A stretch of 43,969 nt of DNA from Candidatus Sumerlaeota bacterium (lineage in GTDB: Bacteria > Sumerlaeota > Sumerlaeia > JADFCT01), in assembly GCA_026398575.1 (NCBI GenBank), contig JAPLSP010000670.1, forward strand, positions 1 to 43,969. Reading direction: 5' to 3'. The notes under the pieces are model-generated. The model saw nothing but the letters and a program-made list of their open reading frames with translations, ran no database searches and was not told the DNA's origin. The translations under genes and the position numbers were made by a program. Within the stretch, counting starts at the first letter, position 1. Every line of letters begins with the position of its first letter. This document shows, piece after piece, positions 27,509 through 34,100 of this stretch.

Positions 27509-27826
27509 ATGCCCATTCAGGAATTGGGGGGACAACCGCTGGAAGTGGATGACGATGGGTTCCTGGTTGATTCCGGCCAGTGGACCGAATCGGCGGCCAG
27601 GGATATTGCCAGCCTCCAGGGCATCGAGCCGCTGACGCCCGATCACTGGAAAGTCATTCGCTACCTGCGCAGCTACTACCTGGAACACGAAGTGACTCCG
27701 AGGCTGCGGGCGGTTTGCGATGCCACGGGTTTGAAGCTTAAAAACATCTACGAGCTCTTCCCCATGGGCCCTACGCGCGGCGCCTGCAAAATCGCCGGCG
27801 TGCCCAAGCCGCCCGGATGCATATAG
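27509..27826 (+). CDS. dsrC: DsrC-type sulfur relay protein with both C-terminal cysteines
   Basis: This 105-residue protein matches the DsrC/TusE/DsvC family over its length: 'VDDDGFLVDSGQWTESAARDIA', 'LTPDHWKVIRYLRSYYLE' and the C-terminal arm '...GACKIAGVPKPPGCI'. Both arm cysteines are present (C93 and C104, 11 positions apart). That marks the DsrC type, which can form trisulfide or disulfide, rather than TusE, which keeps only the last one. It carries sulfur between enzymes such as sulfite reductases or thiouridine-forming proteins. ATG 27509 lacks a ribosome-binding site; coupling with the upstream leader frame is likely. A 7-base array begins at its stop codon and runs to cysC. Confidence 0.9.
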   Translation: MPIQELGGQPLEVDDDGFLVDSGQWTESAARDIASLQGIEPLTPDHWKVIRYLRSYYLEHEVTPRLRAVCDATGLKLKNIYELFPMGPTRGACKIAGVPKPPGCI

Positions 27827-27936
27827 ATTTGAGATTTGAAATTTAAGATTGAGATTTGCGGATAATAAATTGTGACCTGTCAACTGCGAAGCATGAACCG
27901 AAAACCGAAAACTGAAAACCGAAAACCGAAAACATA
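27825..27936. repeat. 7-base array filling the dsrC-cysC spacer
   Basis: Sixteen 7-base units in one phase from 27825 (AGATTTG, AGATTTG, AAATTTA ...) through GAACCGA and four AAACCGA-type units to 27936. It starts within the dsrC stop codon and ends at the cysC ribosome-binding site (AAGGATG). Confidence 0.85.
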
Positions 27937-27947
27937 AGGATGACGCC

Positions 27948-28577
27948 ATGACAACTCACGCGCACAAGTCTGAAAATATCATCTGGCAGGAAGGGCATAT
28001 CAAGCGCATCAGCCGCGAGTTGCGCAACAATCATCGCGGCGCCATTATCTGGCTGACCGGGCTTTCCGGTTCCGGCAAGACCACGATTGCCGTGGCCCTC
28101 GAACACGTGTTGTTTCGCAACGGCAAGCAATGCTTCCGCCTCGATGGCGACAATGTGCGCTTCGGCCTTTGCGCGGACCTGGGGTTTTCGCCCGAGGATC
28201 GCGCCGAGAACATCCGCCGCATCGGCGAAGTCTCCAAGCTGCTCGTGGACGCCGGCCTGATCGTCATCACCAGCTTCATCAGTCCCTATCGAGCCGACCG
28301 CGACAGCATCCGTCAAAGCGTGGCGCATCCGGGCGATTTCATCGAAGTTTATTTGCAGTGTCCGATGGAGGTATGCGAGCAGCGCGACGTCAAAGGCCTT
28401 TATGCAAAGGCGCGCGCCGGATTGATCAAGGAGTTCACGGGCGTTTCCGCGCCTTATGAAATTCCCGGTTACGCGGAGATCGCGCTCGACACCGCGCATG
28501 AAACCGTCGAGCAGTGCGTCAACAAAATCATGCAATTTCTGCAGGAAAAAGACTACTTTGACATTGATGAAAAATAG
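27948..28577 (+). CDS. cysC: adenylylsulfate (APS) kinase
   Basis: This 209-residue kinase phosphorylates APS to PAPS. Evidence: P-loop 'WLTGLSGSGKTT' (about 35-46), 'RLDGDNVRFGLCADLGFS', 'RAENIRRIGEVSKLL', 'TSFISPYRADRD' and 'VKGLYAKARAG'. Length and motif order are those of stand-alone CysC. Start: ATG 27948 with AAGGATG upstream. It follows dsrC across the 7-base array. The sulfate adenylyltransferase that would supply APS is not in this window. Since the reductase encoded at 38860 appears to use APS directly, PAPS may instead serve sulfotransferases here. Confidence 0.96.
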   Translation: MTTHAHKSENIIWQEGHIKRISRELRNNHRGAIIWLTGLSGSGKTTIAVALEHVLFRNGKQCFRLDGDNVRFGLCADLGFSPEDRAENIRRIGEVSKLLVDAGLIVITSFISPYRADRDSIRQSVAHPGDFIEVYLQCPMEVCEQRDVKGLYAKARAGLIKEFTGVSAPYEIPGYAEIALDTAHETVEQCVNKIMQFLQEKDYFDIDEK

Positions 28578-28661
28578 ATGGATCGAATTCCATAAAGATG
28601 CGGAACAATAGCACGAGATGATGGAAGGTTCCAGGCTTTGTATGGAAGTGAGATTATGCGC

Positions 28662-28701
28662 TTGAACTGCGCGCAAGCTTACGCTATCATTCTTACGTAA
28701 G
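28662..28701 (+). promoter_or_regulatory. promoter and palindromic operator for the toxin-antitoxin pair
   Basis: TTGAAC (28662-28667), 17-base spacer, TATCAT (28685-28690). Directly after the -10 is a perfect 10-base palindrome, CTTACGTAAG (28692-28701), near the expected transcription start; its half-site CTTACG also occurs at 28678. This is where an autoregulating antitoxin would bind. Confidence 0.62.
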
Positions 28702-28737
28702 GAATTGGTCAAGCAACCATCGAAATGGAGTCAAAAC

Positions 28738-28995
28738 ATGGATAAGATTTTTTCATCGAGGATAGATGAATCCGTGGCTTATTTGATTGCCGGTCTGGCC
28801 AAGCGACTGCGCACTAGCAAGAAAAGCGTTATCGAACAAGCCGTGCGATCTTTCGCTAAGCAATCCGCCGAACAAGGACAAGATGATGTTTTCGAGCAAG
28901 CATTTGGCGCCTGGAAAAGGGATGAGCCCGTTCAAGCCACGGTGGAAAATGCCCGCCGCAGATTCCAAGCGGCAATGCGGAGACATCATCAATGA
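28738..28995 (+). CDS. ribbon-helix-helix type antitoxin
   Basis: This 85-residue protein starts 'MDKIFSSRIDESVAYLIAGL' and goes on with 'RLRTSKKSVIEQAVRSFAK', the strand-helix-helix pattern of CopG/RHH regulators. The charged C-terminal half (EQAFGAWKRDEPVQ, then NARRRFQAAMRR) would wrap the toxin. It should neutralise the PIN toxin encoded next and repress its own promoter at 28662-28701. Start: ATG 28738 with GGAG 8 bases upstream. The end overlaps the toxin start by four bases (ATGA). Confidence 0.78.
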   Translation: MDKIFSSRIDESVAYLIAGLAKRLRTSKKSVIEQAVRSFAKQSAEQGQDDVFEQAFGAWKRDEPVQATVENARRRFQAAMRRHHQ

Positions 28996-29375
28996 GAGCT
29001 TACATTGACGCGGATATTTTGATCTGGTATTTGCGCGGAAAAGCGGAAGCCAGACGTTTCGTTCAGGAACTCAAGGCAAAGGGAGAATATGAACTGTGGG
29101 TGGGTGCGATGCAGCGCGCCGAAGTTGTTTTTTATATGCGTCCCGATGAAGAAAAGTACACCTTGCCCTTTCTATCGCAGTTTGCCACCGCGCCAGTGAA
29201 TCAATCAATCATTGACCGTGCAGGCTTGCTCTTCCGCACATGGAATCCCTCCCACGGCGTGGGTGAGTATGATGTGATCCTGGCGGCCACCGCTCTCGAG
29301 ACCGGCGGGAAGATCTATTGCCTGAACGTAAAGCATTATCCCATGCGTGACGTCATTGTGCAGAAAGCATGGTAA
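28992..29375 (+). CDS. vapC: PIN-domain ribonuclease toxin (VapC family)
   Basis: This 127-residue PIN-domain protein carries the acidic metal-binding positions: 'YIDADILIWYLRG' (first Asp), 'AMQRAEVVFYMR' (Glu), 'GEYDVILAATAL' (Asp) and 'CLNVKHYP', where the fourth acidic position is replaced by His as in many VapCs. VapC toxins cut specific RNAs, often tRNAs, when released by the antitoxin. Its stop lies 7 bases inside the start of the CCA-adding enzyme gene, an unusually tight link to a tRNA-repair enzyme. Confidence 0.85.
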   Translation: MRAYIDADILIWYLRGKAEARRFVQELKAKGEYELWVGAMQRAEVVFYMRPDEEKYTLPFLSQFATAPVNQSIIDRAGLLFRTWNPSHGVGEYDVILAATALETGGKIYCLNVKHYPMRDVIVQKAW

Positions 29376-30796
29376 TTCCCAACAGTACATACTGCGTTCC
29401 ATCCATTGCGACGAATAGCGCTGCCCTCGCCTTAAGCATTGTCCGCCAGCTCCAGAAGGCCGGGCATGAAGCCTATTGGGTTGGCGGGTGCGTCCGCGAC
29501 CGCCTGCTGGAGATCGAGGCGAAAGACTACGACATCGCCACCTCGGCGCGGCCCGATGAGGTTGTCGCGCTGTTTCCCGGCGCCTCACTCGTCGGGGCTT
29601 CCTTCGGAGTCGTTGTCGTCACGCAGGAAGACGTCGCGTTTGAAGTCGCCACCTTTCGCAGCGATGGGGAATATATTGACCACCGCCATCCGCAGGAAGT
29701 GTCCTTCGGGACGGTCGAGCAGGACGCGCGCCGGCGCGATTTCACGATCAATGCGCTTTTTTATGATCCCGTTGCAGACCGCCTGCTGGATTTCGCGGGC
29801 GGACGGCAGGATATTCAAGACCGCCTGCTGCGCTGCGTCGGGAATCCGCGCGCGCGATTTTCGGAAGACGCGTTGCGGCTGATGCGCGCCGTGCGGTTCG
29901 CCGTGCGATTCTGTATGACGATCGAGCCGGAGACATGGACGGCTCTCCAGGAAAAGGCGCCGCTCATCGAGGCTATCAGCCCCGAGCGCGTTCGCGACGA
30001 GCTCATTATGATGCTGACGCAGCCGCGCCCGGGCGAGACGCTGCGGTTGCTTTCGAAAGCCGGCCTGCTGAAACGGATCCTGCCCGAGATCGAAGCCATG
30101 CGCGGCGTCGAGCAGCCGCCCGAATTCCATCCCGAGGGCGACGTTTTTGTCCATACCTGCCTTGTCATGGACGCCCTGGGCCAGGTTGAAGAAAACGACG
30201 CGGAAAAAACAGCCGCCGCGAGCGAGGAAGTTTGCGCGGCATTCGCGCCTCCCAGTCCAACGCTGGCGATGGCCGCGCTGTTGCACGACGTGGGCAAGCC
30301 GATCACATATCAGCGCGGCCCGGATCGAATCCGTTTTCCGGAGCACGCGCCGGCGGGCGCCCGGATGGCGGAGGAAATTTGCCGCCGTCTGCGCTTCTCC
30401 AATCGCGAGAGCGAGGACATCGTCGCTCTGGTCGCGCGCCACATGACCTTCATTGACGTTCAGGAAATGCGGACCTCGAAGCTCAAGCGCTTCATGGCCG
30501 CCCCGATGTTCACGGAGGATATGGCGCTGCATCGCGCCGATTGCCTCGCCAGCCATCGCAACCTGGACAATCTGGTTTTTTGCCGCCGCAAGCTCGCGGA
30601 ATTCGTGTTCGAAGCCAAATCGCAAAAAATCCTGCCGCCGCCGCTGATCACCGGCGATGACCTGATCGCTTTGGGATACTTTCCCGGCCCGATCTTTCGC
30701 ACGATCCTGGATATGGTGGGCGACGCGCAGATGGAAGGCGCCGTCGCCACACGCGAATCCGCGCTGGCCTACGTCCGCGACCACTTCCCGCGATAA
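29369..30796 (+). CDS. cca: CCA tRNA nucleotidyltransferase / poly(A)-polymerase-family protein with HD domain
   Basis: This 475-residue class II nucleotidyltransferase shows 'YWVGGCVRDRLL', 'DYDIATSA' (catalytic Asp-x-Asp), 'RRDFTINALFYDP', 'GNPRARFSEDALRLMRAVRF' (in outline: EDALRLMRAVRF) and 'SPERVRDELIMML', followed by an HD phosphohydrolase domain with 'HTCLVMDAL' and 'AALLHDVGKP'. It adds or repairs the 3' CCA of tRNA. The ATG overlaps the VapC stop; no clear ribosome-binding site is seen, so translation probably depends on the toxin gene. The conserved fold begins about 30 residues in, so a later start is not excluded. Confidence 0.92.
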   Translation: MVIPNSTYCVPSIATNSAALALSIVRQLQKAGHEAYWVGGCVRDRLLEIEAKDYDIATSARPDEVVALFPGASLVGASFGVVVVTQEDVAFEVATFRSDGEYIDHRHPQEVSFGTVEQDARRRDFTINALFYDPVADRLLDFAGGRQDIQDRLLRCVGNPRARFSEDALRLMRAVRFAVRFCMTIEPETWTALQEKAPLIEAISPERVRDELIMMLTQPRPGETLRLLSKAGLLKRILPEIEAMRGVEQPPEFHPEGDVFVHTCLVMDALGQVEENDAEKTAAASEEVCAAFAPPSPTLAMAALLHDVGKPITYQRGPDRIRFPEHAPAGARMAEEICRRLRFSNRESEDIVALVARHMTFIDVQEMRTSKLKRFMAAPMFTEDMALHRADCLASHRNLDNLVFCRRKLAEFVFEAKSQKILPPPLITGDDLIALGYFPGPIFRTILDMVGDAQMEGAVATRESALAYVRDHFPR

Positions 30797-30840
30797 AGCA
30801 CACTCGTAGTCCGCATTTGGCGCCAAGGCCACTGCGTCGT

Positions 30841-31014
30841 GCCCTGAAAGGGCCAAAAGAAAATAGCCCAGGGCAACGCCCTGTGAAACGCCCGAGATTA
30901 TTCTTTCAAGCCCTGTAAGGGCGGAAGAGCAATTGCCATAATGTGGAGATGCCTTCTTTCGCCCCTTCAGGGATTTTCGCAAACTTCGTATGCAAAAATA
31001 TGCCGTTTCACGGC
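30841..31014. repeat. cluster of five short hairpins (GCCCTGAAAGGGC type)
   Basis: Hairpins with 3-base loops: GCCCTGAAAGGGC (30841-30853), CAGGGCAACGCCCTG (30869-30883), GCCCTGTAAGGGC (30910-30922), a short CCCTTCAGGG (30963-30972), GCCGTTTCACGGC (31002-31014). Such palindrome clusters occur in many PVC and Bacteroidota genomes. The gap between cca and the C25 gene holds these and the long inverted repeat, and no gene. Confidence 0.8.
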
Positions 31015-31018
31015 GCAA

Positions 31019-31083
31019 CATCCGTGTTATCCGGGAAATCCGTGGTTAATTTTCAACCACGGATTTCCCGGATAACACGGATG
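31019..31083. repeat. perfect 29-bp inverted repeat with 7-base loop
   Basis: 31019-31047 and 31055-31083 are exact reverse complements (core CCACGGATTTCCCGGATAAC, loop AATTTTC). The arms are built from 9-base CGGAT units. It lies between the convergent cca and C25 genes and could end both transcripts, though a T run is lacking. Confidence 0.93.
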
Positions 31084-31114
31084 GCAATGAGCAACAACAT
31101 GTTGTCATTCGGCG
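31052..31114 (+). repeat. 63-base direct repeat, copy 1 (left of the C25 gene)
   Basis: Shares 53 of 63 positions, without gaps, with 36973-37035 (both start TTCAACCACGGATTTC and end GGCG). The copies flank the C25 peptidase gene in the same orientation. Confidence 0.85.
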
Positions 31115-31122
31115 CGGGATAA

Positions 31123-34100
31123 TTAATACAGAATTATAAATTGCGGTCTGGGCTTGACTGTTAGGTTGACTGCGCGCGTCACGACGGCGCTGGTGGCTTC
31201 GTTGGTGAAGCGAACCTGGCCGTTATGCAACCCGGCAGGCAGGTTCAGCGCCGACGGCGCGAGGGAGATTTGCGTCGCGGTGGTTTCCCCCGCCGGCAGC
31301 CAGCCGGCGGCGGGCGCGACGGCGATCCAGTCATGCGACGGCGCGGCGGTCCACGTCGTGGGATTTTCTCCGGCGTTGATGATGAGATAATTCGCATGGT
31401 CCGGCGCAAACGGCCCTCCGCGCAAGCCTTGCGCCGCCAGCGCCGATTCCGGCGCAACCTCAAACGCCTCCAGCGTTACCTGCAGGGCAACCATAACGTC
31501 CGTCGTCGGCTGGAGCGGATCATTCGATGTGAGATTAATGGCGCCGCTATAAAAGCCCGGCGTCAGCGCGCTTGATCCCAGCATGACGATGATTTGCGTG
31601 CTGACGCCGTCCTCGACGAGCAGCGGCGCGGCGGGCAGCGTCTGCAGCCAGGAAAGCGCCGAGTCATTGGGAGAGGCCGTCACCTCCAGCCGATCGCCGT
31701 TTCCTGCAAAATTGGAGATGATGAGATTTCGGGAGACAATGGTGTTTGAAGCGACAACGGTCTGGATTGAAACAGGACTGACCGCCAGACTTGGCACGGG
31801 CGCCATCGAAAGCGAAACAAATCGCACATGGCTGGTGTTGGGGAGACAATTGAGAAATGTGATCGTGGTCGCGCGCGTTCCGGCCGCGAGACTGCCAGCG
31901 GCCGAAGTAATCGTGGCCTCCAGCGTGGCAGAGGTTCCCGGCGCCAGCGTCCCGCTTGTGGGAACGACGCTCAGCCAGGGCGCGTCCGGCGCCGCCGCCC
32001 AGGTCAGCGCGCGGGCGCCAACGTTGGACAGATGAATAACGAGCGGGCTCGGAGCGAATGGCCCGTTGCGTGGACCGGTAATGGTGGCCACGGATTCGGG
32101 CGTGATGCGCAAGGGATCGGCGATCCCCTCGCCGCTCAGCGCCACGCGCGCCAGCGGCGTATCGCGGTCATTACTTTCGATCGTCAGGGTTTTGAGATGA
32201 GAGCCAAACGAAGGGGGTTGATAATAAACGCTCAGGGGCAGAGCCTCCCCCGGGTGCAGCGTGGCGGGCAGAACGGGGCGGTTGGGAATCACATACTCCT
32301 GCAAAGCGCTGTCGCCCACCGGCTCGCTGACGCAGACGTTGTCAAAGTAGAAGACCGCCTCCGGCGCGCCGCTGAAAGCCATCAACCCAATGCGGCCCGC
32401 GTCCAGAATGCTCCCGTCGGCGCCGGACCACGCGAGCTGATTGTTGAAGAAAACCCGCAAATCTGCGCCCTGAATGCTGAACAGGATGTCGTTATACTCC
32501 ACGCCTGTTCGCAGGAGCGAGCTGCTCGTAAAATCCTCGACAATGCCCACGGCGCCGGTGGAAATTTTATACACCGCAAACCGGCCATCGCTCGTTATTG
32601 GCAGCACGTACGCGGAGCCTTGTATCCCTTTCGCGGAAAGGGAGAAGTCTGGCGAAGCGCGGAGCACGATATATGCCAGCGCGCCGTCATTGCCTTCGTG
32701 TCTCACGCGGACGCGCAGCGAGCAATCCTTCCACGTCGCCCCGGCGTAGGTGGCTTGCATGAATAAGTTCTCTGTCGTGGCGCGGGCTTGGAATTCCCCG
32801 GCGACAACCTGCCATTTCCCCGGAGGCGCCGTATCCCAATTCAAAGCCTGTCCGCCGCCGAAGTCCTCCCAGTAAAATTCTCCGAGCGAAATCCGGCTGA
32901 TGGTCAGATCATATAACGCGTGAGCGTTGGAGATCGTCACTTGCGCGGACGCGGAAGTCCCGACGATCGTTTCGCCGAAAGGCGCCGCCCAATCTGTGGC
33001 AGGCTCGATCGAATCGGTGATCGAGATTTCGCCGGGCGTCGGCAGGACCTGCAAACCAACCATCCGCGTCCAGCTCGCGCTGGTGTCGGTGTCATGGATT
33101 GTGGCGGAAGTGGCGTAAACTCCCGGGCTGAACGTCGAGGGAACATCGAGTGACATCGTGATTTGCGTCTGTTCGCCGGGCGCCAGCGAGCCGCTGGTCA
33201 GGTCGGCCTTCAGCCATGCCGCCTCGGTTTGCGCGCGCCAGGCATGCGACGTCGGACCGTCATTGGTCAGCGTGAAGACTTTGCTCGAAGGCGTGAAGGC
33301 GTCACCCTGATAACCCGTCGCGCTGAAGCCGGCATGGGGAGACAGCCATAGATCGTCGCAACCGGGCGTCGCGCTCAAGTCGCTCGCGGCAAAATCCGGC
33401 GGCGTTCCCCTGCCTTCGGACAGTCCCGCCAATCCTCCCGTGGCGCCAAGGCCGAGCCACGTCAACCGGACGACGCCGTCGAATCCGAGTTCGATTTGAA
33501 AGCTGTTCGAGTCCGCGGCGCCAAACCGCGGAACGTTTTCAAACGTCACAACCGCGCTGTCGGAAGTTTGCAGCCACGAAACGCGCCCTCCAGCGGCGGG
33601 ATTCAAGTTGGTGAACAAGGCGCTGATGCGGGGAAGACCGAAATGCGCGTTCAATGATTCCAGGGCGGTAGCGTCCGGCTGACCGAAGGTGACGTAACCG
33701 TTCGAGCCGACGAAGAATCCATTATATGCGACGCCATAGAACGGAGCTTGCTTGCCGCCCGCAAGTGAAATGGCGCCTCCGCCGTCGTCGGCAAGCGTCA
33801 GCGTGAGTCCGCCCGACGTGTCAACCGGGAATCCTGCGGCAGCCGTGCGGCAAGCGCGGTAAAAGCTGCTGGAGCCGTCGGGAGTAAACGTCAGGCTCGA
33901 CCATGCCAGGTCGTTATCCGCGTTCAGGAAAATTTCGGTGAAGTAATCCGCCGCTTCGGGAGTGGCGAATGCATAGCGCGTGCCGCCGTTGTCATCGTTC
34001 GCCAGATTGCCGACGGCGTCGCAGGCGGCGACCGCATAATAGTACTGCGTTGAAGGCGTCAAGCCGTTCAACGCAAAGGAGTGGGTGGTCGCGAAAACGG

